Shown: positions 1-7,636 of the stretch, in pieces
Layout: every line of letters starts with the position of its first letter
Position numbering within the stretch: position 1 is the first letter of the stretch
Source of the DNA: Rhodococcus triatomae
GTDB taxonomy: Bacteria > Actinomycetota > Actinomycetes > Mycobacteriales > Mycobacteriaceae
Assembly (NCBI RefSeq): GCF_014217785.1
Contig: NZ_CP048814.1
Span: 2,542,001 to 2,606,000 of the forward strand
DNA length: 64,000 bases
Direction of reading: 5' to 3'
Made by a program: the position numbers and the translations under genes
Notes under the pieces: model-generated
Databases searched by the model: none
Told to the model about the DNA's origin: nothing
Seen by the model: the letters and a program-made list of their open reading frames with translations, nothing else

Positions 1-463
1 GAACCTGGAACGCGAGCATGTACCAGGAGCGGAATGCCTGTCTGCTGGTGCGGATCGCGCGCACCATCGCCGCGGGGTGGGGCACCGACACGGCGGTGAG
101 GGTCCGGATCAGGTCCGGGTAGCCGGCCGCGACCTGCCATCCCGCCGCCGCTCCCCAGTCGTGGCCCACGAGATGGACCGGGCCCGCGTCCACCGCCGCG
201 ATCAGCGCGGCGACGTCCGCGGCCAGTTCCTCGCCGCGGTAGTCGCGTCGACGGCGGGGCCGCGCTCCCGGTGAATACCCTCGCTGATCGGGGGCCAGGG
301 TGCGGAAGCCGGCCGTGTGCAGTGCCGGGACCACCGCGTCCCAGCTGCGCGAGTCCTGCGGGAAGCCGTGCAACAGCACCACCGGTGTCCCCGAGATCGG
401 CCCCTCGTCGCGGACGTCGAACACCAGGGAATCGCGGGTGAAGTGCGTGATCCGTTCGGGCAC
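1..463 (-). CDS. alpha/beta hydrolase, C-terminus beyond the left edge
   Basis: The N-terminal half of an alpha/beta-hydrolase-fold enzyme is present; the gene runs off the left edge. Reading from a GTG at 463 the protein begins VPERITHF and shows the oxyanion loop LLHGFPQ near residue 24 and the nucleophile-elbow context HLVGHDWGAA, where Asp follows His. That pattern is typical of epoxide hydrolases and haloalkane dehalogenases. A GAGGAG ribosome site lies four to nine bases before the GTG. It follows the LON-domain gene by 28 bases and is probably the last cistron seen of the same minus-strand operon. The acid and histidine of the catalytic triad are outside the window, so the substrate class stays open. 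Confidence 0.85.
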   Translation of the reverse strand, partial: MPERITHFTRDSLVFDVRDEGPISGTPVVLLHGFPQDSRSWDAVVPALHTAGFRTLAPDQRGYSPGARPRRRRDYRGEELAADVAALIAAVDAGPVHLVGHDWGAAAGWQVAAGYPDLIRTLTAVSVPHPAAMVRAIRTSRQAFRSWYMLAFQV

Positions 464-491
464 AATGCTCCTCGGTGGTGTCGACAGATGC

Positions 492-1145
492 CTATTGGAG
501 CCGGAACTGGACCATCTCGATGGCGTTCTCGATGGTCTCGGACACGGCGCGAAGTCGCTCGTCGGCTCCGGGGGCAGCGAGGATCGCGTACCGGTCGGCG
601 TCGCCCATCGGCACCAGCGCGGCGAGCTCGTAGAGCCGGTTGCCGAGAGCTCCGCGAAACGGCGCGACGACAGGCGGGTCGGGAGGTGGTGTGCCCTGCT
701 GGTGCGCGAGCCGGGCGAGCAGTCCGTACAGAAGCTCGATTCGCTCGACGAGGGCCGGGAACTCGTAGTCCACGGTCTGGGTCCCGGCATTCTCGTCCGC
801 CCACAGTTCGACTTCTGCCAGGGGATAAGGGTTGTCGGGCAGCCACTTCCGTACCCGGATCCGCTCCTGTGTACGGCAGCGCAACTCGTAGCGCCCGTCG
901 GCCAGCGCAGTGTGGTCCTCGATCCGGGCCAGCAGGCCCACGTCGTGGCGAACGTCCCCGCCGCCGACCTCGTTGCCGCGAGCGATGAGGACGACGCCGA
1001 ACACGGGCCCCTCGGGGGAGGCGAGACAGTCCTGAACCAGTTGCCGGTACCGGGGCTCGAAGACGTTGAGCGGGAGCGGCTGGTCCGGAAGCAGTGCGGT
1101 GCCGAGCGGGAACATCGGAATGGTGGTCATCTGGGTTGTCGCCAT
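492..1145 (-). CDS. LON substrate-binding-domain protein (no protease domain)
   Basis: 217 residues beginning MATTQMTTIPMFPLG, the usual opening of the LON peptidase N-terminal domain (PUA-like). The motif PLNVFEPRYRQLV and the segment PVFGVVLIARG are family hallmarks. There is no AAA+ ATPase or Ser-Lys protease domain, so this is the short stand-alone form common in actinobacteria and proteobacteria, whose role is unknown; binding of unfolded protein is the usual inference. The start ATG directly follows the stop of the DUF309 gene with no gap, so translation is probably coupled. A second in-frame ATG five codons later is an alternative start. Confidence 0.88.
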   Translation of the reverse strand: MATTQMTTIPMFPLGTALLPDQPLPLNVFEPRYRQLVQDCLASPEGPVFGVVLIARGNEVGGGDVRHDVGLLARIEDHTALADGRYELRCRTQERIRVRKWLPDNPYPLAEVELWADENAGTQTVDYEFPALVERIELLYGLLARLAHQQGTPPPDPPVVAPFRGALGNRLYELAALVPMGDADRYAILAAPGADERLRAVSETIENAIEMVQFRLQ

Positions 1146-1619
1146 CTACGGGATTCTCAATCGGGGGACAGGGATCTCCGGAAGTGTTTCTGTGCTGTCG
1201 ATTTCGAGGAGCACATGGTCGGTCCAGGTCATCAGGCCGGCGACGTCCAGCCCGTGCGGGGGTTCGGTCTCGTAGTGGCGGATCCGGTCGTGACCCTGCC
1301 GGAGCAACGAGCGGGCGCCAGTCTCGTTTCCCCGCAGGAGATGAGTGAGACCGACGGCGAGTTGAGCGAGTCCCTGCCACAGCTCCCGCTCGTCCTCGGG
1401 CGCACTCTTCCAGGCGCCCTCGAGAACTTCGTGCGCATGGAAGGGCAGGTCGTGATCGAACAGGCGCTGGGCTTCGGTGATTGCCTCGTCCGGCGGTAGC
1501 CGCAGATCCTCGGGGACGCGGGGAACGCCCTCGACATCGCGCGGCAGCGGGCGGCCCAGCCCGTCGCGCGGGCGCGAGTTCAGTGGTCGGCCCGTCGGGT
1601 CCCGGTCCCTTTCCGGCAT
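1146..1619 (-). CDS. DUF309 family protein
   Basis: 157 residues, reading from the ATG at 1619 (MPERDRDP). The segment FHAHEVLEGAW near residue 63 is the signature of DUF309: a His-rich helix of the HxxxExxE type predicted to bind metal or sit in a helical bundle. The function of the family is unknown. The frame stays open well upstream of 1619, but that part is arginine-rich and overlaps the EspG gene, so it is noise. The gene overlaps the end of espG by 40 bases and its TAG stop abuts the LON-domain start. It therefore belongs to a tightly packed operon transcribed from about 3.75 kb leftwards. Confidence 0.85.
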   Translation of the reverse strand: MPERDRDPTGRPLNSRPRDGLGRPLPRDVEGVPRVPEDLRLPPDEAITEAQRLFDHDLPFHAHEVLEGAWKSAPEDERELWQGLAQLAVGLTHLLRGNETGARSLLRQGHDRIRHYETEPPHGLDVAGLMTWTDHVLLEIDSTETLPEIPVPRLRIP

Positions 1620-2389
1620 GGGGACCAGGGTAGCGTGCGGCTCCGCTGTGTCGAGGGCTCCGCGAGCGCTTTCCGCACGCGCGTTTCCAGTTCGCGGTCG
1701 ACCAGGCCGGGCATCGCCGACCGGAGCTCGACACGGTGACCCTCGTGGTAGAGATATCGCCCGTCTCCGGGGACGTCGAACCAGGTGAGCGAGTCGACCA
1801 CCTGGTCCTCGGCACCGCGCCACGGACGGTGCAGGCAGAGGTATCCGGTGGTGGTCCGCGCGGCAAGGACGTGTTCGAGCAGCGGCGCCCCGGATTCGAG
1901 GACGTCGTGGAGCACCGACGTGCCACTTCGAGGTCGACGCCCGAGCTCGTCCGGATGCACGTTGACGGACCGGGTGCGCCCTGGAGTATTCGGAGGAACG
2001 CCGTCGAGCAGCGCACGGACGAATGCCCGGACATCCGGCGCGTGGTGGCCGGCCCCGACCCGGAGTTCGAGATCCCCGGTTCCCTCCGCCGTGTGCCGTT
2101 GATCCGCAACCACGCAGACGCGTCCGCGGATCGCTCCGCGACGCAGGATCGGGGGTGTGTTCGGCAGGTAGACACTGACGGACACCTCGGGCCGGCGCAG
2201 GACGTCGATCGCGTCGACGATGCCCGAACCCGGATCATCCGCGGACCGGTGTTCGAGTGTCCGCTCCTCCGCACCCCGCTCGCTCTCGAGTCGGGCGGAC
2301 GTGCGGTGCTCGAAAGGATGCGGCATCCGGTCGAGACCCGTCGCCTCCCACAGATGCATGAACTGCGCGGAGGTCAGCGTCCGGTTCAT
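1580..2389 (-). CDS. EspG-family ESX (type VII) chaperone
   Basis: 269 residues, near the usual EspG length of about 280. It opens LTSAQFMHLWEATGLDRMPHPF, matching the EspG N-terminus in which a short strand leads into LWE-x-TG-x-DR-x-P. In mycobacteria EspG proteins are cytosolic chaperones that bind the helical tip of PE-PPE substrates and bring them to the ESX secretion machine. Here the start overlaps the stop of the PPE-like gene by four bases (ATGA), as expected for a chaperone and its client. No ESX core genes (eccB, eccC, eccD, mycP) are visible in the window. The C-terminal end is arginine-rich and overlaps the next gene. Confidence 0.75.
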   Translation of the reverse strand: MNRTLTSAQFMHLWEATGLDRMPHPFEHRTSARLESERGAEERTLEHRSADDPGSGIVDAIDVLRRPEVSVSVYLPNTPPILRRGAIRGRVCVVADQRHTAEGTGDLELRVGAGHHAPDVRAFVRALLDGVPPNTPGRTRSVNVHPDELGRRPRSGTSVLHDVLESGAPLLEHVLAARTTTGYLCLHRPWRGAEDQVVDSLTWFDVPGDGRYLYHEGHRVELRSAMPGLVDRELETRVRKALAEPSTQRSRTLPWSPCRKGTGTRRADH

Positions 2390-3732
2390 GCGCCGAGAAC
2401 GGGTGGGGCGACAGGGGCGATGTCACCGATCAGTGCGTGTCCGTTCTCCACCGTCACGAGGTAGCTCGGAGTCGTGTGCTCGGTGTCCTCGGCGCCCCTC
2501 GCTCGCGCAGCCGCCATCCCGATCGGCATTGCCGTACCCGGACCGGCGCGGCCTCTGCCGGGCCTGGGGTCCGTCGCGGCCGTCGCGACGGGCGCGGTTC
2601 CCGCACCGGGTCCGGGCAGCACGGCGCCGGGTATCGGCATGCCGCCCTGGGGCCCGGTCCTCGGGCCGTCGCGACGGGGACCGGGATCGCCACGGGGGCC
2701 GGGGTCGCTTCCGAAGGACGCTCGCCCCGTTCCACCGCGCACGGCGGGGCCGTACCCGCCCGAGGGGCTGCCTGCGGCGGAGGTTCCCGCACCGAAACCC
2801 GCGTGCGCTCCTGCGGCGTTCGTGGGCGCGAACGGTTGCGACGACCCTGCGGCAACTGCCCCGGTTCCCGGAGTGCCGGCGGCTCCCGTGCCGGGCGGGT
2901 GGGCGTCGGCCGTGGCGGCCCGGGTCTCGGCCGCGAGATCGTCCTCGGAGTCGCGAGGGCTGCCGCCGCCGGTGAGTGCCACGCGACCGGGAGAGCTGCC
3001 CGCCGTCGGCCCGCCCCGGTCGTGAGTCGCCTCGTGGACCGAGATCGGCTCCTGAGCGGGTGTGCCTTCCTCCGTGCCTTCTCCGGGGATGCTCGCTCCG
3101 CCGACGGCCTCGTCCACGAGGACGCCGGGAGGGCTGGCAGCAGGAGTGGGCGGGAGGATCGGCGGCACATTGGTGCCCGAATCGACCAACGTCGCCTTGT
3201 AGAGGGCGTCGAGGACCCGCGCCGCCTCGGCCCGTTCCTCCTCGTCCCTCGCTTTCGCGGCCACAGCGTCGCCGCCGGTGAGCGCCGGAGGCCGTCGGGT
3301 TCCGGACACCAGGCTCTGGACCCGGGGTTTCACCTCGCCGGCGGCGTCGGCGGCCAGTTGCAGCTTCAGTCCGATCGTCTGCAACGAGGCGCTGGTCTCG
3401 GATACCGGTGTCATCAACGCGCCGATCGCGATGCTCGCGGCGTCGGCTGCCGCTCCCTCCCAGCGGGCGCCGCCCGCGATGCGCCGGAGATTGACCAGAC
3501 CCCAGGTGATGTTGAACGTGCTCGCGAGTGAGTGATAGGCGCGGGCGACCTCGGTGACGACACCGGCGTCGATGCCGGAGACCCCCAGCGCCATCTCCTG
3601 CTTGCTCATTCCGGAGAACACGTCGGGGTCGGTGACATAGGGCGCATCGGGTTCGCCGCCGATGTGGGCGCCGAGCGTCTCGATGCCCTGACGGTGCCGG
3701 GCGCGTCCGACGGACGCCGGTTGGATCGCCAT
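2386..3732 (-). CDS. PPE-like / WXG-type ESX substrate with Pro-Gly-rich tail
   Basis: 448 residues. The first 170 or so are predicted helical and include the turn GGARWEGAAADAAS near residue 90, a W-x-G signature of ESX substrates of the PPE/WXG100 superfamily. From about residue 180 to 420 the protein is low-complexity and rich in Pro, Gly, Ala and Thr, like the long C-terminal tails of PPE and EspB proteins. The final residues (SYLVTVENGHALIGD) look like a short folded cap also found in nocardial homologues. The start at 3732 has an AGGGGGA ribosome site. It is the first gene of the operon with EspG. Inferred role: secreted or surface protein handled by the adjacent EspG. Confidence 0.72.
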   Translation of the reverse strand: MAIQPASVGRARHRQGIETLGAHIGGEPDAPYVTDPDVFSGMSKQEMALGVSGIDAGVVTEVARAYHSLASTFNITWGLVNLRRIAGGARWEGAAADAASIAIGALMTPVSETSASLQTIGLKLQLAADAAGEVKPRVQSLVSGTRRPPALTGGDAVAAKARDEEERAEAARVLDALYKATLVDSGTNVPPILPPTPAASPPGVLVDEAVGGASIPGEGTEEGTPAQEPISVHEATHDRGGPTAGSSPGRVALTGGGSPRDSEDDLAAETRAATADAHPPGTGAAGTPGTGAVAAGSSQPFAPTNAAGAHAGFGAGTSAAGSPSGGYGPAVRGGTGRASFGSDPGPRGDPGPRRDGPRTGPQGGMPIPGAVLPGPGAGTAPVATAATDPRPGRGRAGPGTAMPIGMAAARARGAEDTEHTTPSYLVTVENGHALIGDIAPVAPPVLGA

Positions 3733-3837
3733 GAGTCCCCCTGCTCGGACTTACCCTGACTCGACTCCCCCGAGTCGATGTACAGATGCTAGCCCGAATT
3801 ACGTCCTCCACCACGGGAAGACGTCACTTTCGGCGGG

Positions 3838-3882
3838 ACGATGTCACATCGGTTTCGTTCAACCGAACCGATGTGACATCGT
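3838..3882. promoter_or_regulatory. 45-bp near-perfect palindrome holding two CGATGT-N-ACATCG boxes
   Basis: Arms 3838-3854 and 3866-3882 are 17-bp perfect inverted repeats, and the centre (GTT-C-AAC) pairs again. Each arm itself contains a 13-bp palindrome CGATGT-N-ACATCG (3839-3851 and 3869-3881; centres 30 bp apart). It sits between the PPE-like gene start (3732) and the end of the TetR gene (3942). It may be a double operator for the ESX operon or a factor-independent-like terminator for the TetR gene; no T-tract follows, which favours an operator. Confidence 0.6.
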
Positions 3883-3885
3883 GCC

Positions 3886-3907
3886 GGGGAGGGGGAGGGG
3901 GAGGCGG
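3886..3907 (+). other. G-rich tract
   Basis: Runs of four, five and five G separated by single A residues, then GG-C-GG, lie directly beside the palindrome. The plus strand could form a G-quadruplex if a further G-run (GGGG near 3914) joins in. No function is assigned. Confidence 0.4.
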
Positions 3908-3941
3908 CGCTGAGGGGCGCGGAGAAGAGGGGGCGGTGGGC

Positions 3942-4541
3942 TCAGTCGGCGCCGACGAGGCGCATCGCGAGGTCCGCGTAGAGACTCGCGACGGCGTCGG
4001 CGTCGGTGTAGGCCCCGGCGGGGAACCAGCGGCAGACGTCCACGCACAGGGACATCAGGGCGAGGGTCACGCCCTCGGCGTCCGGGACGGTGAACTCGCC
4101 TGCCGCGGCCCCCGCCTCCACGACCTGGCGGAAGTGCTGGGTGATCTCGCGGCGGATGGCGACGACGTCGCGATAGTGCTCGGGGGTGAGGGCGGTCAGT
4201 TCGTACTGGACGACCCGCGCTTGCGCGTGGTGATCCGCCTGCCAGCGGGCGAAGGCCGCGATCATCGAGCGCAACCGGGCCGTCGGCGGCTCGCCGGGGA
4301 GATCGGCCGCCGAGATGACCTCGCGTGTCGTGGCGTGGCCGTCGTAGCTGATGGCGAACAGCAGGTCTTCCTTCGACCGGTAGTGCGGGTACATCGCGGC
4401 CGGGCTCATGTCGAGACGGGCGGCGATCTCCCTGGTCGTGGTGCCGCCGTACCCGTTGGTGGCGAACGCGTCGACCGCGGCGGCACGGATGCGGGCCGCC
4501 GCCTTCGACGTGCTGGTCACCGGGCTCGGTGGCTTGGTCAT
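3942..4541 (-). CDS. TetR/AcrR-family transcriptional regulator
   Basis: 199 residues from the ATG at 4541 (MTKPPSPV). The N-terminal helix-turn-helix spans about residues 14-60 (IRAAAVDAFATNGYGG, then TTREIAARLDMSPAAMYPHYRSKEDLL), typical of TetR proteins. A longer reading frame to 4613 exists, but the start at 4541 has a GGAG site upstream and the extra residues are Arg-rich. It is divergent from the acyl-CoA dehydrogenase at 4687, with two matched inverted repeats between them, so it most likely represses that operon and itself in response to an acyl-CoA. The C-terminal ligand domain does not reveal the ligand. Confidence 0.9.
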   Translation of the reverse strand: MTKPPSPVTSTSKAAARIRAAAVDAFATNGYGGTTTREIAARLDMSPAAMYPHYRSKEDLLFAISYDGHATTREVISAADLPGEPPTARLRSMIAAFARWQADHHAQARVVQYELTALTPEHYRDVVAIRREITQHFRQVVEAGAAAGEFTVPDAEGVTLALMSLCVDVCRWFPAGAYTDADAVASLYADLAMRLVGAD

Positions 4542-4634
4542 TCGCTGCTCCAGTGTTGCGGTGCGGGGCCTGCGGTCCCTGCGCTCGTGGGTGTCCGCAC
4601 GAGCTGTTGACAATATCCCGCCCGGGCAGCAGTA

Positions 4635-4667
4635 TAAGCGACTGCTTAGAAAATAAGCGAATGCTTA
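4635..4667. promoter_or_regulatory. two TAAGC-N4-GCTTA operator boxes
   Basis: Two copies of the inverted repeat TAAGC-N4-GCTTA lie at 4635-4648 and 4654-4667, centres 19 bp apart, between the divergent TetR gene and the acyl-CoA dehydrogenase. The GGAGGA ribosome site of the dehydrogenase follows at 4674. Spacing of about two helical turns fits two TetR dimers binding side by side. Confidence 0.7.
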
Positions 4668-4686
4668 CATTCTGGAGGACAGTCCC

Positions 4687-5832
4687 ATGCGACGCACCCT
4701 GTACGGCCCCGACCACGAGGCGTTCCGCGAGTCGGCGCGCGAGTTCGTCAACCGCAATGTCGTGCCCGTGGAGGAGAAGCTGATCGAGCAGCGGTTCATC
4801 GACCGCGACATCTGGCTCGAGGCGGGCAGGAACGGATTCCTCGGCCTCGAGGTTCCGGAAGCCTACGGCGGCAGCGAGGCCGGCGACTACCGGTTCAATG
4901 CGGTTCTCGCCGAGGAGCTCTCGCGCAGCAGTGCGGCGCTGGCCTCGAGCTTCGGCATCCACGCCGACGTGTGTGCGCCGTACCTGGTGCAGCTCACCAC
5001 CGAGGAGCAGAAGCAGCGCTGGTTGCCCAAGTTCTGCACGGGCGAGCTGCTCACCGCCATCGGCATGACCGAGCCGTCCGGCGGATCCGATCTGGCCGCA
5101 CTCAAGACGACGGCGGTCCGTGACGGTGACGACTGGATCGTCAACGGCTCGAAGACGTTCATCACCAACGGGTTCAATGCGGACCTGGTGATCGTCGCGG
5201 CGCGTACCAGCCCTGAGAAGAAGGCCAAGGGCATCACCCTCTTCGCGGTGGAGACCGGAATGCCCGGTTTCGAGCGTGGACGGAAGCTCGACAAGGTGGG
5301 GCAGCCCGAATCCGACACGGCCGAGCTGTTCTTCGAGAACGTCCGCGTCCCGTCGGACAACATCATCGGCGAGATCGACCGTGGTTTCGTGCACATGATG
5401 GAGATGCTGCCGCAGGAGCGGGTGGGCGCGGCCGTCTCCAACCTCGCGCACGCGGCGCCGATTCTCGAGGAGACCATCGCCTACGCCAAGGAGCGCAAGG
5501 CTTTCGGTCAGCCGATCGGCTCGCTCCAGTGGAACAAATTCCTGCTCGCCGACCTGGTGACTCGGGTGGAGGTCACCCAGGCGTTCGTCGACCAGTGCGT
5601 CGCCGCTCACGCCGAAGGTGAGCTGTCGGCCGTCGACGCCGCCAAGGCGAAGTGGTGGACGGCGCAGGTGCAGAACGAGATCCTCGATCATTGCGTCCAG
5701 TTGCACGGCGGATACGGCTTCATGAACGAGTACCGTGCCGCCCGGGCGTGGAAGGACGCTCGCGTCACCAAGATCTGGGCCGGGTCCAACGAGATCATGA
5801 AGGAGCTCATCGGCCGCGATCTCGGTCTCTGA
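4687..5832 (+). CDS. acyl-CoA dehydrogenase (long/branched-chain type)
   Basis: 381 residues with all ACAD domains. It oxidises an acyl-CoA to the 2,3-enoyl-CoA using FAD and passes electrons to ETF. Seen motifs: the FAD-contact loop IGMTEPSGGSDLAAL near residue 125, the acyl-binding INGSKTFITNG-like segment, and the C-terminal WAGSNEIMKELIGRDLGL. In the C-terminal loop Ala replaces the Glu used by short/medium-chain enzymes, while PQERVGAA in helix G supplies Glu as in long-chain and isovaleryl-CoA dehydrogenases. It heads a plus-strand run with three SDR genes and is likely controlled by the divergent TetR. The start has an upstream GGAGGA. Exact acyl substrate unknown. Confidence 0.93.
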   Translation: MRRTLYGPDHEAFRESAREFVNRNVVPVEEKLIEQRFIDRDIWLEAGRNGFLGLEVPEAYGGSEAGDYRFNAVLAEELSRSSAALASSFGIHADVCAPYLVQLTTEEQKQRWLPKFCTGELLTAIGMTEPSGGSDLAALKTTAVRDGDDWIVNGSKTFITNGFNADLVIVAARTSPEKKAKGITLFAVETGMPGFERGRKLDKVGQPESDTAELFFENVRVPSDNIIGEIDRGFVHMMEMLPQERVGAAVSNLAHAAPILEETIAYAKERKAFGQPIGSLQWNKFLLADLVTRVEVTQAFVDQCVAAHAEGELSAVDAAKAKWWTAQVQNEILDHCVQLHGGYGFMNEYRAARAWKDARVTKIWAGSNEIMKELIGRDLGL

Positions 5833-5877
5833 TAGACGTATAGTCGACGGACCTCGATGACGAATGGAGATTCACTT

Positions 5878-6639
5878 ATGTCAGTGCTCGACAGATTCCG
5901 CCTGACCGACAAGGTGGTAGTGGTCACCGGAGCGTCATCGGGACTCGGGGTCGCGTTCGCGCAGGCGGCGGCCGAGGCCGGGGCGGACGTCGTCCTCGCC
6001 GCACGTCGCGTCGACCGGCTCGCGGGTACCGCCGATCTGGTGCGCGCCGCCGGCCGCACGCCGCTCTCCGTGGCGACCGACATCGCCGATCCGGCACAGG
6101 CCCAGCACATGATCGATGCCGCGATGGAGCAGTTCGGCAAGGTGGATGTGTTGATCAACAACGCGGGTGTCGGTACCGCGGTGCCGGCCACCCGCGAGAC
6201 GGCGGACGAGTTCCGTCAGGTGATCGACATCAACCTCAACGGCTCCTACTGGGCCGCCCAGGCGGCCGGGCGGGTGATGCAGCCCGGTAGCGCCATCGTC
6301 AACATCTCCAGCGTGCTGGGACTGACCACGGCAGGCCTGCCGCAGGCCGCCTACGCGGCGAGCAAGGCCGGGGTCATCGGGCTCACTCGCGACCTCGCCC
6401 AGCAGTGGGGTGCACGGAAGGGAATCCGGGTTAACGCGATCGCGCCGGGATTCTTCCGTTCCGAGATGACCGACCAGTACAAGGACGGCTATCTGGACGC
6501 CATGGCTGCCCGCCTGGTGATCCCGCGTCTGGGCGATCCCGCCGAACTGGCCGCCACGGTCGTGTGGTTGGCGTCGGACGCGGCCGGGTACGTCACCGGG
6601 CAGACCCTGGCCGTCGACGGCGGTATCACGATCACCTAG
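5878..6639 (+). CDS. SDR-family oxidoreductase
   Basis: 253 residues, a classical short-chain dehydrogenase. Cofactor motif TGASSGLG near residue 16, structural NNAG, and the catalytic Ser with Y-x-x-x-K (YAASK) are all present. The end, VTGQTLAVDGGITIT, is the usual SDR C-terminus. The start at 5878 has GGAG eight bases upstream; an in-frame ATG at 5857 lacks one. It follows the acyl-CoA dehydrogenase by 45 bases that include a TATAGT hexamer (5839-5844), a possible internal promoter. Probably NAD(P)-dependent oxidation or reduction of a 3-hydroxyacyl or alcohol intermediate of the same pathway. Its last 29 bases are the first unit of a tandem triplication. Confidence 0.9.
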   Translation: MSVLDRFRLTDKVVVVTGASSGLGVAFAQAAAEAGADVVLAARRVDRLAGTADLVRAAGRTPLSVATDIADPAQAQHMIDAAMEQFGKVDVLINNAGVGTAVPATRETADEFRQVIDINLNGSYWAAQAAGRVMQPGSAIVNISSVLGLTTAGLPQAAYAASKAGVIGLTRDLAQQWGARKGIRVNAIAPGFFRSEMTDQYKDGYLDAMAARLVIPRLGDPAELAATVVWLASDAAGYVTGQTLAVDGGITIT

Positions 6640-6697
6640 CCGTGGTCGGCGGTATCACGATCACCCAGCCGTCGACGGCGGCATCACGATCACCCAG
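6611..6697 (+). repeat. 29-bp tandem triplication over a gene 3-prime end
   Basis: Three consecutive 29-bp units (6611-6639, 6640-6668, 6669-6697) share the core GGCGGTATCACGATCACC. The first unit encodes the last residues and stop of the SDR gene; the other two are non-coding copies in the 71-base gap before the next SDR. Units differ by only a few bases. In copies two and three the stop codon TAG has become CAG. Confidence 0.9.
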
Positions 6698-6709
6698 AAA
6701 GGGGCAGGC

Positions 6710-7528
6710 GTGCAGGTCTCCCAGAAGGTCGCCGTCGTCACCGGGGCCGGCAACGGCATCGGCGCGGCGATCGCCCACCGTCTCGCCGCCGCCGGTGCGC
6801 GAGTGGTTCTCACCGACCTGGACGGGGTGGCCGTCGCGGCCGTCGCGGCGGAGATCGAGTCGGAACACCCGCGTTCGGCGCTGGCACAGATGTCCGACGC
6901 CGCGGACGAGTCCTCGATCGACGACGTGATCGCCTTCGCGGAGAAGGAATTCGGCGCGGTCGACCTCTATGTCGCGAATGCCGGTGTCGCGGCGGGGGAC
7001 GAACTCGAACCGGACGAGGCCGTCTGGGACCTCGCCCTGGACGTGAACCTCCGGGCGCACATCCGGGCCGCACGCCGCCTGGTCCCGGGCTGGATCGAGC
7101 GGGGCGAGGGCTACTTCGTCGGCACCGCGTCGGCGGCAGGTCTGCTCACCCAGATCGGGTCCGCTCCGTACTCGGTCACCAAGCATGCGGCGGTGGGATT
7201 CGCCGAATGGCTGTCGGTCACGTACGGAGATCGGGGAGTAGGGGTCAGCTGTGTGTGCCCGATGGGGGTGGACACCAAGCTGCTCCACGACGACGCCGCA
7301 CTCTCCGACACCGCGGCCAGGGCCGTCAAGACCGCCGGGCGCGTACTGTCCCCGGAGGAGGTGGCCGAATGCGTGCTCGCCGGCATCGAGTCCGGGCAGT
7401 TCCTGATCCTGCCGCATCCGGAGGTGCTGGACATGTACCGCCAGAAAGCGGCGGACTACGACCGGTGGTTGCGCGGAATGCAGCGTTACCGTGCCACTCT
7501 CGTGGCACGGACGGATCCCACGACCTGA
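6710..7528 (+). CDS. SDR-family oxidoreductase
   Basis: 272 residues from a GTG at 6710 preceded by AAAGGGG. Cofactor motif TGAGNGIG near residue 11, a variant of NNAG (VANAG), and a YSVTK catalytic pair are seen. It lacks the usual DGG C-terminus and instead ends with a helical extension (MYRQKAADYDRWLRGMQ), a form seen in SDRs often annotated next to fatty-acid or sterol catabolic genes. It lies between two other SDRs in the same run, which suggests successive oxidation steps or a heteromeric complex. Substrate not assignable. Confidence 0.88.
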   Translation: MQVSQKVAVVTGAGNGIGAAIAHRLAAAGARVVLTDLDGVAVAAVAAEIESEHPRSALAQMSDAADESSIDDVIAFAEKEFGAVDLYVANAGVAAGDELEPDEAVWDLALDVNLRAHIRAARRLVPGWIERGEGYFVGTASAAGLLTQIGSAPYSVTKHAAVGFAEWLSVTYGDRGVGVSCVCPMGVDTKLLHDDAALSDTAARAVKTAGRVLSPEEVAECVLAGIESGQFLILPHPEVLDMYRQKAADYDRWLRGMQRYRATLVARTDPTT

Positions 7529-7636
7529 TCGGCGGTGGACGCGTCGGAACATCGCCGGGGCCACGTCTTCGGCGAGAACATCATCTCCGGCGAGAACGTC
7601 TCGGCCGGACTTTCGGTATTCAGGAGGAACAGAACC

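Noticed and set aside
202-2274. Long minus-strand frame of 690 codons across the first genes
   Set aside because: It is Arg/Pro/Ser-rich and passes through the EspG, DUF309 and LON-domain genes out of frame; only its last part briefly coincides with another frame of the hydrolase region.
6611-6697. CRISPR-like or att-site repeat
   Set aside because: No spacers, no integrase nearby, and the first unit is coding sequence of the SDR.
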